Assembly: GCF_029853695.1 (NCBI RefSeq)
Contig: NZ_CP122537.1
Coordinates: 744,001-808,000 of the forward strand
DNA from: Jannaschia sp. GRR-S6-38
GTDB taxonomy: Bacteria > Pseudomonadota > Alphaproteobacteria > Rhodobacterales > Rhodobacteraceae
Direction of reading: 5' to 3'
DNA length: 64,000 nucleotides
Made by a program: the position numbers and the translations under genes. Positions 1-8,291 of the stretch are shown piece after piece; position 1 is the stretch's first letter; each line of letters opens with the position of its first letter. Under the pieces are notes generated by a model. The model was not told the origin of the DNA and made no database searches. It was given only the letters and a program-made list of their open reading frames with translations.

Positions 1-258
1 GTTCGCGCAGCCCGCGCAATTGTAGGTCCCGGCCTCCCAGAAATCATCGAGGGGGCTGGAATAGGGCCGCTCGGTCTTGGCCTCGCGCAGAATGGCGAAT
101 TCCTCCGCCGTCAGGCGATCACGCCATTCCTCGGGCGTCAGGGTGACGGGATAGGTCCCGCCCCCGGCCGGGGTCCGGCGGTTCACGACGAGGTAGCCGC
201 CGCCCGCGACAAGCGCGGTGGCGGCCCCTCCGATCAAGATGGCGCGGCGTGTGGGCAT
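1..258 (-). CDS. msrB: Peptide-methionine (R)-S-oxide reductase MsrB, cut by window edge
   Basis: Reduces the R-epimer of methionine sulfoxide in oxidised proteins. The 86 visible residues are the N-terminus; the catalytic C-terminal part lies beyond base 1. The family hallmarks are visible: a TxEEWRDRLT stretch, then ILREAKTERPYSSP, and the first zinc-binding C-x-x-C (CAGC) just before the edge. Residues 4-5 are a twin arginine followed by a hydrophobic run and a small-residue stretch, so this copy is probably exported, perhaps by Tat, rather than cytosolic. Start chosen at 258 because a TAAGGAGG Shine-Dalgarno sits 5 bases upstream. Family assignment is secure; the export route is inferred. 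Confidence 0.9.
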   Translation of the reverse strand, partial: MPTRRAILIGGAATALVAGGGYLVVNRRTPAGGGTYPVTLTPEEWRDRLTAEEFAILREAKTERPYSSPLDDFWEAGTYNCAGCAN

Positions 259-315
259 GGCTCCTCCTTATCGCGAAAACGAAGCCCGTGCCCCGCACAT
301 TCCTTCAATTCCGCG

Positions 316-1017
316 TCAGAGCCCCGCGGCCACGCGACGCACGGTGTCGATCCGGGCGGCGTTGGGCGGGTGGGTCCCGAGGAAGCGGTCGCCCGGGTCG
401 GGGATGCGCGTGAAGAAGGCCGCGCCGTTCACCGGGTCGTAGCCGGCCCGCGCGGTGATGATCGTGCCCAGCGCGTCGGCCTCCAGCTCGTGCTCCTTCG
501 AGAAGCGGCGCGCGCCCACCGTCGCGCCCGCGCGGCTGAGCTGGTCCACCGTCGTCGCGTCGGCTCCCGCCACGGTGGCGATCAGCCCGCCGACGATGGC
601 GCCGGTCGCGGCCGATTGCCGCTGCCGGGCGATGTGCTGCTCGATGTGATGGGCGCTTTCATGCCCGATCACGAAGGCGATCTCGTCCTGGTTTCGCGCC
701 TCGGTGATCAGGGCCTGGGTGAAGGTCAGGATCGGACGGCCGCCCTGGCCCAGCGACTGGAACGCGTTGGGCGGGGCGTTGCGGTTGGGATCGACCCGGA
801 TGAGGAAATCGCAATTCAAACCGCGCGTTCGGCCGCGGCAGATCCGTTCTGCCGCGGGCTCCACCCGGGCGACGGCGGTCTGGAAATTGCGCACGGCGGT
901 CGACTGCGTCACGCGGTCGGGTCCGCGCGCCACGGGCTCGACGGGTGCGCTCGTCTCGACGGCGACGCAGCCCGCCAATGCGGCGGCCAGCGCCAGTGCG
1001 ATCATTCCAGCCTTCAT
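316..1017 (-). CDS. M48 family metalloprotease, lipoprotein
   Basis: A 233-residue predicted zinc protease anchored as a lipoprotein. The signal peptide ends in a lipobox LAGC with the lipidated Cys at residue 17. The zinc site is HESAH at residues 119-123, with the third ligand in an E-x-x-x-D motif at 177-181 (ELEAD), the M48 arrangement. A glycine/alanine-rich hydrophobic segment lies between the two motifs, as in other short M48 proteins. There are no TPR repeats, so this is not a BepA-type protein; it resembles the YcaL/LoiP class involved in outer-membrane quality control, but the substrate cannot be read from sequence. It lies 57 bases from msrB on the same strand. Confidence 0.88.
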   Translation of the reverse strand: MKAGMIALALAAALAGCVAVETSAPVEPVARGPDRVTQSTAVRNFQTAVARVEPAAERICRGRTRGLNCDFLIRVDPNRNAPPNAFQSLGQGGRPILTFTQALITEARNQDEIAFVIGHESAHHIEQHIARQRQSAATGAIVGGLIATVAGADATTVDQLSRAGATVGARRFSKEHELEADALGTIITARAGYDPVNGAAFFTRIPDPGDRFLGTHPPNAARIDTVRRVAAGL

Positions 1018-1076
1018 GGCAATCTCCGGAAGCTCAACTAGTCTTGGTCACAAACGTTATAGGCCGAGGATATGCG

Positions 1077-1463
1077 ATGACAGGGCAAGCCGAACCAGAA
1101 GTGACACGGGTGCTGTACAATGCCGACTGCCCGATCTGTTCCTTCGAGATCGACCATTACCGCCGCCGGGCCGAGCGCGACGCCCTGCCCGTGGTCTTCG
1201 ACGACCTGAATGGGCCGGCGCGCGCGGGCTGGCGGATCGACGCGGATTCGGCGGCGCGCCGGCTGCATGTGCGGCGCGGCGACGAGGTGCTGTCGGGCTT
1301 TCCGGCCTTCCTCGCGCTCTGGGAGGCGATGCCCCACATGCGCCCGCTCGCCCGGGTCGCGCGCCTGCCGGGCCTGCGGACGGTGATCGGATTCACCTAT
1401 GACAAGCTGGCCGCCCCCATGCTTTACCGGATGCACAAGCGGCGGCAGCAAAAGGCGGGCTGA
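1077..1463 (+). CDS. DCC-family thiol-disulfide oxidoreductase-like protein (DUF393)
   Basis: A 128-residue protein with the DCC motif near its N-terminus (YNADCPIC, cysteines 18 and 21), which gave the DUF393 family its name. The cysteine pair suggests a redox role; no member of this type has an assigned substrate that I can infer here. The reading frame is open further upstream, but ATG 1077 places the DCC motif at the usual distance from the N-terminus. It diverges from the M48 gene and its stop codon overlaps the start of the next gene by one base (TGATG), so the two are probably translated together. Confidence 0.83.
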   Translation: MTGQAEPEVTRVLYNADCPICSFEIDHYRRRAERDALPVVFDDLNGPARAGWRIDADSAARRLHVRRGDEVLSGFPAFLALWEAMPHMRPLARVARLPGLRTVIGFTYDKLAAPMLYRMHKRRQQKAG

Positions 1464-1696
1464 TGTTCACCATCGAGCACGAATTCGACGCGACAGTCAT
1501 CACCCTGGTGGACGAGGGCGAGCCGGGGCGCGAGCCCGCCGAGGACGTCGTGGTCTCGGCCTTCGAGGAGTGCATCACCCTCACCCAGCCTGACCCGCGC
1601 ACGGGCGAGCCGGTGCGGATCACCCTGACGATGGGGCAGGTCCGCGACCTGGCGGTCGCGCTGGACCTTCCGGAAGGCGCCTACCGGCGGGAGTGA
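1463..1696 (+). CDS. Small hypothetical protein, 77 aa
   Basis: I do not recognise the family. It is a short acidic protein with no signal peptide or membrane segment. The N-terminal half reads as beta strands (FTIEHEFDATVITLVD) and the C-terminal part (TLTMGQVRDLAVAL) as an amphipathic helix. Translation is coupled to the upstream DCC-family gene through a TGATG overlap, so the two probably form an operon. It converges with accA, whose end is 19 bases away. The coding assignment rests on the coupling and on third-position GC bias. Confidence 0.68.
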   Translation: MFTIEHEFDATVITLVDEGEPGREPAEDVVVSAFEECITLTQPDPRTGEPVRITLTMGQVRDLAVALDLPEGAYRRE

Positions 1697-1715
1697 TCGC
1701 CGCGCCGGGGGCCGT

Positions 1716-2678
1716 TCAGGCTGCGAGGCCCTTCGATCCCATCTCGAGGAACTTGCGGCGGCGGCCCTGGCGGATCGCCTCCGGCTCGCGGCCGTCGAAT
1801 TCGCCCAGCATCGCGGCGATCGCCTCGCCCACGGCCGCGATGGCAGCATCGCGGTCGCGATGCGCGCCGCCCAGCGGCTCCTTCACGATGCGGTCGATGA
1901 CGCCCAGCTTCAGCAGGTCCTGCGCGGTCAGGCGCAGGGCCTCGGCGGCCTCACGCATCTTCTCGGCATCCTTCCACAGGATCGAGGCGCAGCCCTCGGG
2001 CGAGATGACCGAATAGATCGAATGCTCCAGCATCGCGACCCGGTTGGCGGTCGCGAAGGCCACCGCGCCGCCCGATCCGCCCTCGCCGATCACGACCGAG
2101 ACCAGCGGCACCCCGAGGCGCAGGCAGGCCTGCGTCGAGCGGGCGATGGCCTCGGACTGGCCGCGCTCCTCGGCGCCCTTGCCGGGATAGGCGCCGGGCG
2201 TGTCGATCAGCGTCACCACGGGCAGGCCGAACCGGTCGGCCATCTGCATCAGGCGGATGGCCTTCCGGTAGCCCTCGGGCCGGGCCATGCCGAAATTGCG
2301 CTCGATCCGGGTGCGGGTGTCGTGGCCCTTTTCGTGGCCGATCACCATCACGGGCCGGTCGTTCAGCCGTGCGAGCCCGCCCATCACGGCGTGATCGTCG
2401 GCGAAATTGCGATCGCCGGCGAGCGGCGTCCATTCGGTGAAGAGCGCGTCGATATAGTCGCGACAATGCGGCCGTTCGGCATGGCGCGCGACCTGCGCCT
2501 TTTGCCAGGGCGTCAGGCCCTTGTAGAGGTTCGCCATCATGTCGCGCGCCTTGCGGTCCAGGGCCGTCGCTTCCTTGGCGACGTCGACCTTGGAATCCGA
2601 GCGGCCCATCGCGCGCAGTTCCTCGGCCTTGCCCTCGATCTCGGAAAGCGGCTTCTCGAAGTCGAGATACTGCACCAT
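1716..2678 (-). CDS. accA: Acetyl-CoA carboxylase carboxyltransferase subunit alpha
   Basis: Alpha half of the carboxyltransferase that moves the carboxyl group from biotin carboxyl carrier protein to acetyl-CoA, the committed step of fatty-acid synthesis; it acts with AccD in the cytosol. At 320 residues it has the normal family length. The N-terminal coiled segment ([10 protein letters not shown]...KAEELRA) and the crotonase-fold core are present, including [24 protein letters not shown] and the oxyanion-forming [10 protein letters not shown] and [15 protein letters not shown] stretches. A GGAGG element precedes the start. It is monocistronic here, with a membrane protein gene 78 bases upstream on the same strand. 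Confidence 0.96.
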   Translation of the reverse strand: MVQYLDFEKPLSEIEGKAEELRAMGRSDSKVDVAKEATALDRKARDMMANLYKGLTPWQKAQVARHAERPHCRDYIDALFTEWTPLAGDRNFADDHAVMGGLARLNDRPVMVIGHEKGHDTRTRIERNFGMARPEGYRKAIRLMQMADRFGLPVVTLIDTPGAYPGKGAEERGQSEAIARSTQACLRLGVPLVSVVIGEGGSGGAVAFATANRVAMLEHSIYSVISPEGCASILWKDAEKMREAAEALRLTAQDLLKLGVIDRIVKEPLGGAHRDRDAAIAAVGEAIAAMLGEFDGREPEAIRQGRRRKFLEMGSKGLAA

Positions 2679-2756
2679 CGGCGTCCTCCTGCCCCGCGTC
2701 GTCCGCGGTGCGACCCGATATGCCCACGGGCGCGGGACGATGCAACAGGAGCGCGG

Positions 2757-3920
2757 TCAGCCGCGGCGCGCGGCGTGTCCCGGGCGCTGCGGCCCGCCGG
2801 CCAGCAGCCGGTCGGCCACGGCGAAGAGCGCTTCGGCCCCGGGCGCCAGATCGTGGTCCTCGCGCGCCGGGCGGGCCTTTGCGCCCGGCCAGGCGGTGCG
2901 GCGGGCCAGGTCGGCCTCGATCCGGTCGAGGGCCGGGACCCGCCCGTAATGCCGCGCGCCCAGATGCAGCGGCAGCCGCACCGCGGAGGACGGACCGATC
3001 CGAAGCGGCTGTTCCGCCAATCCCGAGAGGAGATGCAGAAGCGGGCGCGCGCTGCGTCCGGCGGTGCCCGGCGCGACGACCACGATGCGGGACGGGTCGG
3101 TCATGCCGAACAGGCTGCCCTCGGGAAGCGCGGCGCGCAGGCGGCGCTGGAGCCGGGCGACGGTCAGGGCCTCGGTCTCGGCCCCCCAGGCCAACGCGCG
3201 CAGCCAGCGCCGGCGCAGGCGCAGGACGACGACCACGGCCCCGCTGTCGAACCGCCGCGAGCGCGTCGCCCCGGCCAGGGCGCGATCGAGCGCCAGCGGA
3301 TCGACCGCCAGCGAGTCGCGGTCGCCCCCGTTCTCGTCCGGGCGGCCGGCCCGCAAGCGCTCCCGCTCCAGAAGCGTCGCGATGATCGGGACCGACGCGA
3401 AGTTGAGCGCCAGCACCACCGGCGCCGCCTCGGTCAGGAACCACAGCGCGACCTCGCTCGGGAGCAGCAGGACGGCGACGATATGCAGGCTCATCCCGGC
3501 GGCCAGCGCCACCATCGCCCAGCCGCCGCGGCGCGCGGTCCCCGAGGTCCATTGCGTCCAGACCGCCCCGGCGAGCCCCGCGATCATCATCGCGGCGATC
3601 CCCGACCACATGCCGACCCCGCCGATTCCGAACCGCGCGCCGGCGGCGATCAGCAGGCAGATGGCCAGGCCGCGCCCGCCGAGAAACGCGCCGGCCAGCG
3701 CGACGGGCACGTTGCGCATGTCGACGATCAACCCGTCGACGGGGCTGAGCGGGGAATGCATCTGCAGGACGGCGACCGCGCCGAAGGTGAGGCCCAGCAG
3801 GGTCTGCGCAAGCCGCGGCCCGGGCACGTGGCGCCGCAAATGGCCGAAAGCGAGCGACAGAAGACCCAACAGGGCGAGCGAGCCGATGAAGTCCGCGAGG
3901 GTGGCGAGGGTCCAGGTCAT
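2757..3920 (-). CDS. Membrane protein with 5TM-LYT-like sensor region and degenerate GGDEF-like C-terminus
   Basis: A 387-residue protein. Residues 1-190 contain about five or six membrane helices and resemble the 5TM-5TMR_LYT sensor region; the segment near residues 55-80 (LSPVDGLIVDMRNVPVALAGAFLGG) is typical of that family. Residues 210-350 align in layout with a diguanylate cyclase domain (a V-V-V-V-L-R-L-R-R strand where LLLDLDxFK is expected, then an R-L-R-R-A-L-P helix and an I-V-V-V-A-P-G strand), but the GG[D/E]EF signature is replaced by SLFGMTDPSRIVVVAPG and metal-binding aspartates are missing. It should therefore be catalytically dead and act, if at all, as a receptor or partner. 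The sensor part is fairly clear; the GGDEF ancestry is an inference. Confidence 0.7.
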   Translation of the reverse strand: MTWTLATLADFIGSLALLGLLSLAFGHLRRHVPGPRLAQTLLGLTFGAVAVLQMHSPLSPVDGLIVDMRNVPVALAGAFLGGRGLAICLLIAAGARFGIGGVGMWSGIAAMMIAGLAGAVWTQWTSGTARRGGWAMVALAAGMSLHIVAVLLLPSEVALWFLTEAAPVVLALNFASVPIIATLLERERLRAGRPDENGGDRDSLAVDPLALDRALAGATRSRRFDSGAVVVVLRLRRRWLRALAWGAETEALTVARLQRRLRAALPEGSLFGMTDPSRIVVVAPGTAGRSARPLLHLLSGLAEQPLRIGPSSAVRLPLHLGARHYGRVPALDRIEADLARRTAWPGAKARPAREDHDLAPGAEALFAVADRLLAGGPQRPGHAARRG

Positions 3921-3986
3921 GACGGCTCCGGTCCGAAAAACCGCCCTAGGATGCCCGCGCCGCCCCGTTCGGGCCAGCGAATGATA

Positions 3987-4950
3987 TCAACGATTCGAGT
4001 CGATCATTTCGGATTGCCGCACGATCACCTCGGCCTGCTTGATCGAGGCGATGTCGACCAGCCGTCCTTTGTAGACCGTCGCGCCGCTGCCTGCGGCCTT
4101 GGCCGCCTCCATCGCGGCGAGGATCTCGCGCGCCTCGGACACGGCGGCGTCGGAGGGGGTGAAGACCTCGTTGGCCAGCGCGATCTGGCTGGGGTGGATT
4201 GCCCATTTCCCGACCATGCCCAGCACCGCCGAGCGGCGCGCCTGCGCGCGGAAGCCCTCGGCATCGGAGAAGTCGCCGAAGGGCCCGTCCACCGGCAGGA
4301 CGCCATGCGTCCGGCAGGCCGCGACGATGGCCGCCTGCGCCCAGTGCCAGGGATCGGACCAGTGCCGCGCGCCGTCCTTGAGCATGTAGTAGTCGTCCTG
4401 CGTGCCCCCGATCCCGGTGGTCTGCATCCCCATCGAGGCCGCGAAATCCGCCGCGCCGAGCGACATGGCGACGAGGCGGGGCGACGCCGCCGCAATTGCC
4501 TCGACATGGGCGATGCCGGCCGCGCTCTCGATGATCACCTCCAGCCCGATCTCGCTTGTCGCGGCGCGTGGCGCGTTCGACCGCGGTGACCAGCGCGTCG
4601 ACGGCATAGATGTCCTCGGCGCAGCCCACCTTGGGGATCATGATCTGGTCCAGCCGTTCGTCCGCCTGTTCCAGAAGGTCGACCACGTCGCGGTACCAAT
4701 AGGGAGTGTCCAGCGCGTTGATGCGCACCGACAGGACCTTGCGGCCCCAGTCCACGGCGCCGATCGCCTCGATCACGTTGGCGCGCGCGGCGTCCTTGTC
4801 CGAGGGGGCCACCGAATCCTCGAGGTCGAGGTTCACCACATCCGCCTCGGAGGCCGCCATCTTCGGGAAGAGCTTCGGATTCGAGCCCGGCCCGAAGAGC
4901 TGGCAGCGATTGGGACGGGCGGCGGGGGCGGGCTGGAGGCGGAAGCTCAT
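3987..4950 (-). pseudogene. mcl1: L-malyl-CoA/beta-methylmalyl-CoA lyase, interrupted by a 1-nt frameshift
   Basis: HpcH/HpaI-type CoA ester lyase. In the ethylmalonyl-CoA pathway Mcl1 cleaves beta-methylmalyl-CoA to glyoxylate and propionyl-CoA and condenses or cleaves L-malyl-CoA. The N-terminal 130 residues are read from ATG 4950 (MSFRLQPAPAARPNRCQLFG, DVVNLDLEDSVAP, SVRINALDTPYWYRD, IMIPKVGCAEDIYAVDALV). The rest is in another frame (EVIIESAAGIAHVEAIA, MSLGAADFAASMGMQTTGIG, VGKWAIHPSQIALANEVF) and ends normally at 3987. Removing one base near 4555-4570 joins the two halves with exactly the spacing I expect from intact relatives. All catalytic segments are preserved, so the shift is either very recent or a sequencing error. 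A start at 4983 is possible, but ATG 4950 has a GGAGA ribosome site. Confidence 0.88.
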
Positions 4951-5036
4951 CGGGATCTCCGGGTCAGATTGTTGCGCGGACACTCACCCCGGCGCTATAT
5001 CCTGTCGCGCCGGGACGCAAGCGCCGCGCTGCGGCA

Positions 5037-5951
5037 TCACGCCATCTGCCATAGGTACAGGCCGTACGCCGCCAGCATCGCGCATCCTGCCAGCCGCCCC
5101 AGCGAGCCGCGCCAGGCCAGCGCCAGCATCAGCGCCACGGTCGCGACCATCACCGGCAGGTCGAGCGCGGCAAAGCGCGGCGGCGCGGCGAAGGGCACGA
5201 CCAGCGCGGTCACGCCCAGGATGCCCAGGAGGTTGAACACGTTCGAGCCCAGCACGTTGCCGAGCGCGAGATCGCCGCGGCCCTTGCGCACCGCCATGAC
5301 CGAGGTCGCGAGCTCCGGCAGCGAGGTGCCCACGGCCACGATGGTCAGCCCGATCACCGCCTCGGACACGCCGAAATCGCGCGCCGTGGCGATCGCGCCG
5401 CGCACCAGAAGCTCCGCCCCCAGCAGGACGCCCGCGAAGCCCAGTCCCGCCAGCGCCAGTCCGCGTCCCAGCGGCGCGGGGGCCTCGCCCACCACCATCT
5501 CCACCCCGCCGCTGCGGATCTGCTGCCAGAGCCAGAGCGCGAAGACGGCGAGGAAAACCGCGCCGCTCAGCCGGTCCAGCCCGCCGGCAAGCCCGATCCA
5601 GAGCGCGCCCGCGGCGGAGATCGCCAGAAGCGGCCAGCCGTCGGACCGCATCGTCGCGCGCGGGAACGGCACGGCGGCAAGCAGCGCCGAGAGGCCCAGG
5701 ATCAGCAGGATGTTCGCCGTGTTCGAGCCGACGACATTGCCCAGCGCCAGCCCCGCCGCGCCCTGCTGCGCGGCCCGCAGGCTGGTCAGAAGCTCCGGCA
5801 GCGACGTGCCCATCCCGACCAGCGTCACGCCGATCACCAGCGGCGACAGCCCCCAGCGCAGCGCCAGGCCGACCGCGCCGGTCACCAGCCAGCCGCCGCC
5901 CAGAAGCAGCAGGACGAGCCCGCCCAGCATCATCGCAATATCGATCATCAC
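5037..5951 (-). CDS. Calcium/sodium antiporter, CaCA (YrbG-like) family
   Basis: Inner-membrane cation/Ca2+ exchanger of 304 residues with about ten hydrophobic helices. The two inverted alpha-repeats that line the transport path are both visible: GMGTSLPELLTSL followed by GNVVGSNTANI in the N-terminal half, and VGTSLPELATSV followed by GNVLGSNVFNLLGI in the C-terminal half. This matches bacterial YrbG-type proteins in length and motif order. A single gene, transcribed away from the tlpA region. The exact cation pair is not fixed by sequence. Confidence 0.92.
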   Translation of the reverse strand: MMIDIAMMLGGLVLLLLGGGWLVTGAVGLALRWGLSPLVIGVTLVGMGTSLPELLTSLRAAQQGAAGLALGNVVGSNTANILLILGLSALLAAVPFPRATMRSDGWPLLAISAAGALWIGLAGGLDRLSGAVFLAVFALWLWQQIRSGGVEMVVGEAPAPLGRGLALAGLGFAGVLLGAELLVRGAIATARDFGVSEAVIGLTIVAVGTSLPELATSVMAVRKGRGDLALGNVLGSNVFNLLGILGVTALVVPFAAPPRFAALDLPVMVATVALMLALAWRGSLGRLAGCAMLAAYGLYLWQMA

Positions 5952-6055
5952 TTAACCCTTGGCGCCCCCGGCGCGGTCGACCTTCGGCGGGGACGGATCC
6001 GGGGGCCTCGCGCAGATGGGGAATGCGCGACGCCCCGCAAGGCCCGGGGCCATCC

Positions 6056-6089
6056 TCTGGCGAAAAATATCCTCTCCGGAGGCGCCAGA
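6056..6089. terminator. Nested hairpin downstream of tlpA
   Basis: A 7-bp inverted repeat TCTGGCG / CGCCAGA encloses an inner CCTC-TCCG-GAGG hairpin and an A/T-rich strand (AAAAATAT). It lies 26 bases beyond the stop codon of tlpA (minus strand) and before the CaCA antiporter gene. The position fits a transcription terminator, but the T-run is inside the structure rather than after it, so the assignment is tentative. Confidence 0.4.
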
Positions 6090-6114
6090 AGACGAGGCAC
6101 CGGGCGTCAGCCCG

Positions 6115-6663
6115 TCATTCCTGCAGCAGCGCGCGCATCACGGCGAGGCTTTCGGGCGCGGCCCAGTCCGCCTCGCCGCGCAAGTTCGCCACCACCCGGC
6201 CCGCGCGGTCGAGGATCACGGTATGCGGCAAGCCCTGCACCCCCAGCGCGCGCGCCAGGTCGGTCGCCGGATCGCGGTGCAGCGGCAGCGTCTCGATCCC
6301 CGCCTCCTCCCAGAACCGCTCCATCGCCTCGGGGTTGTGGCGGCCGAAGGCCATGGTCACGACCTCCAGCCCGTCATCGCCCAGCGCATCGTCCAGCGCC
6401 TGCAACGACGGCATCTCGGCGCGGCAGGGCGCGCACCAGGTGGCCCAGAAGTTCAGGACCATCACCTGCCCCGCGTAGTCGGCCAGATCGCCCGCGCTTC
6501 CGTCGAAGTTGAGAAAGCCGCTCGCCGCGGGCGGGGCCGGCACGGCGGGCTCCAGCTTCGCCATGGTGCCGGTCAGCAGGCTCTCGTCCAGCGCCGCGGC
6601 GGGGGTGGCGAGCAAGGCTACGGCGATGTAGGCGGGGGCGAGAAGACGCAGGAGGTCGGGCAT
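6115..6663 (-). CDS. tlpA: TlpA-family periplasmic thiol-disulfide reductase
   Basis: Membrane-anchored or secreted thioredoxin-fold protein, 182 residues, that donates reducing equivalents in the periplasm, typically for cytochrome c or cytochrome oxidase maturation. It has an N-terminal hydrophobic signal/anchor ([16 protein letters not shown]), the TlpA core [21 protein letters not shown] with active site C-A-P-C, and a [17 protein letters not shown] segment carrying the cis-proline. The chosen start gives a normal signal peptide; an in-frame ATG 81 bases upstream would put an implausible leader in front. Its start codon overlaps the argH start on the opposite strand. Confidence 0.9.
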   Translation of the reverse strand: MPDLLRLLAPAYIAVALLATPAAALDESLLTGTMAKLEPAVPAPPAASGFLNFDGSAGDLADYAGQVMVLNFWATWCAPCRAEMPSLQALDDALGDDGLEVVTMAFGRHNPEAMERFWEEAGIETLPLHRDPATDLARALGVQGLPHTVILDRAGRVVANLRGEADWAAPESLAVMRALLQE

Positions 6664-8050
6664 GGCAGAGGGATCCAACAAGATGTGGGGCGGTCGCTTC
6701 GCGGAAGGCCCGGACGCCATCATGGAAGCGATCAACGCCTCCATCGGCTTCGACCGCCGCCTCGCCCGTCAGGACATCGAGGGGTCGCGGGCCCACGCCG
6801 CCATGCTGGCCGCCACGGGCATCGTAGACGCTACGGATGCAGAGGCCATTCGGGAAGGGCTTCTCACGGTCTTGTCAGAGATCGAGGCGGGCGAGTTCGC
6901 CTTCTCGACCGCGCTGGAAGATATCCACATGAATGTCGAGGCCCGCCTGACCGAGATCGTCGGCCCGGCCGCCGGACGGCTGCACACCGCGCGCTCGCGG
7001 AACGACCAGGTGGCGCTCGATTTCCGGATGTGGGTGCGCGACCAGTGCGATGCCGCCATCGACGCGCTGCCGCGGCTGATGGCGGCGCTGGTGGCGCAGG
7101 CCGAGACGGGGGCGGATTGGGTCATGCCCGGCTTCACCCATCTGCAGACCGCGCAGCCCGTCACCTGGGGCCATCACATGCTGGCCTATGTCGAGATGTT
7201 CGCCCGCGACCTGTCGCGGTTTCGCGACGCGCGCGCCCGGATGAACGAATCGCCCCTGGGCTGCGCCGCGCTGGCCGGGACGTCCTTCCCGATCGACCGC
7301 GCCATGACGGCCGAGGCTCTGGGCTTCGACCGCCCGGCGGCCAACTCGCTCGACGCCGTGTCGGACCGGGATTTCGCGCTAGAGTTCCTGTCGGCAGCCT
7401 CGATCTGCGCGATGCACCTGTCGCGGCTCGCCGAGGAGCTGGTGATCTGGTCCTCCGCGCAGTTCCGCTTCGTGCGGCTCTCAGATCGCTGGTCGACCGG
7501 CTCCTCGATCATGCCGCAGAAGCGCAACCCGGACGCGGCCGAGCTCCTGCGTGCCAAGATCGGCCGCATCTTCGGCGCGCAGGCGGCGCTCCTGATGGTG
7601 ATGAAGGGGCTGCCGCTGACCTATTCAAAGGACATGCAGGAGGACAAGGAACAGGTCTTCGACGCCGCCGACAGCCTGATGCTGGCGCTGGCAGCCATGA
7701 CGGGGATGGTGGGCGACATGGAAGGCCAGAAGGACGCGCTGGAAGCGGCGGCGAGCGCCGGCTTCTCGACCGCGACGGACCTGGCCGACTGGTTGGTGCG
7801 CGAATTGGGCCTGCCTTTTCGCGAGGCGCATCACGTCACCGGGGCGCTGGTCAAGATGGCCGAGGATGCGGGCTGCGACCTGCCGGAACTGACCATCGAG
7901 CAGATGCATATGGTCCATCCCGGTATCACGCCGGCCGTGTTCGACGTGCTCGGGGTTCACAATTCGGTCGCGTCCCGCACCTCCTATGGCGGCACCGCGC
8001 CCGACAATGTCCGCGCCCAGGTGGCGCGTTGGAAGGAGACGCTCGCATGA
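6662..8050 (+). CDS. argH: Argininosuccinate lyase
   Basis: Last step of arginine biosynthesis: argininosuccinate to arginine and fumarate, a cytosolic homotetramer. At 462 residues it is full length. It begins [12 protein letters not shown], carries [17 protein letters not shown] and [21 protein letters not shown] segments, and has the superfamily signature [12 protein letters not shown] containing the mobile catalytic loop. An AGGAGG ribosome site for argH lies inside the tlpA signal-peptide codons because the two genes start head to head. The stop overlaps the start of the following lipoprotein gene by ATGA, so the two are co-translated. Confidence 0.97.
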   Translation: MAEGSNKMWGGRFAEGPDAIMEAINASIGFDRRLARQDIEGSRAHAAMLAATGIVDATDAEAIREGLLTVLSEIEAGEFAFSTALEDIHMNVEARLTEIVGPAAGRLHTARSRNDQVALDFRMWVRDQCDAAIDALPRLMAALVAQAETGADWVMPGFTHLQTAQPVTWGHHMLAYVEMFARDLSRFRDARARMNESPLGCAALAGTSFPIDRAMTAEALGFDRPAANSLDAVSDRDFALEFLSAASICAMHLSRLAEELVIWSSAQFRFVRLSDRWSTGSSIMPQKRNPDAAELLRAKIGRIFGAQAALLMVMKGLPLTYSKDMQEDKEQVFDAADSLMLALAAMTGMVGDMEGQKDALEAAASAGFSTATDLADWLVRELGLPFREAHHVTGALVKMAEDAGCDLPELTIEQMHMVHPGITPAVFDVLGVHNSVASRTSYGGTAPDNVRAQVARWKETLA

Positions 8051-8214
8051 TCCGGCTGGCACCCCTCGTTCTCGCCGCCGCGCTCGCGGCCTGCGGCGCC
8101 GATGGCCCGCCGCTCACCCCGGCGCAGGCCCGCGCGGAGGCGGCGGAGCGCGACGCGCGGGGCGGTATCACCGTCTCGGGCAGCGCGGAGATCGGCGTGA
8201 CCGGCAGTTTCTGA
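8047..8214 (+). CDS. Small LptM/YifL-like lipoprotein
   Basis: A 55-residue secreted lipoprotein: signal [16 protein letters not shown] with lipidated Cys 16, followed at once by G-A-D-G-P-P-L-T-P. This C-G-x-x-G-P-x-L-x-P pattern resembles the short LptM (YifL) lipoproteins, which in E. coli assist maturation of the LptD/LptE lipopolysaccharide translocon. An argH-adjacent lipoprotein of this kind is common in alphaproteobacteria. It starts inside the argH stop (ATGA). The function is by family resemblance only. Confidence 0.8.
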   Translation: MIRLAPLVLAAALAACGADGPPLTPAQARAEAAERDARGGITVSGSAEIGVTGSF

Positions 8215-8237
8215 CGCCAGCGTGAACCAGATCGCAT

Positions 8238-8277
8238 GCGGCGACGTTTGGGCAGCAACGCCCTGAAACGTCACCGC
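8238..8277 (+). promoter_or_regulatory. Long 5'-leader hairpin upstream of the HAD-like gene
   Basis: An extended imperfect stem: GCGG (8238-8241), GACGTTT (8243-8249) and GGGC (8250-8253) pair with GCCC (8260-8263), AAACGTC (8266-8272) and CCGC (8274-8277), giving 15 pairs around an AGCAAC loop with one mismatch and a two-base bulge. GGCAG at 8251-8255 can instead pair with CTGCC at 8284-8288, which lies between the AGG ribosome-binding sequence and ATG 8292. The mutually exclusive pairings look like translational control, but no known riboswitch family is recognised. It could also simply be the terminator of the argH operon. Confidence 0.45.
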
Positions 8278-8291
8278 ACGAGGTCTGCCAG

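Noticed and set aside
1860..4589. A 909-codon open frame on the plus strand over accA and its neighbours
   Set aside because: Composed of His/Arg/Gly-rich nonsense, opposite to three well-supported minus-strand genes; typical for the antisense frame of a GC-rich genome.
6115..6744. Longer tlpA from the ATG at 6744
   Set aside because: The extra 27 residues put a charged leader before the signal peptide and extend deep into argH.
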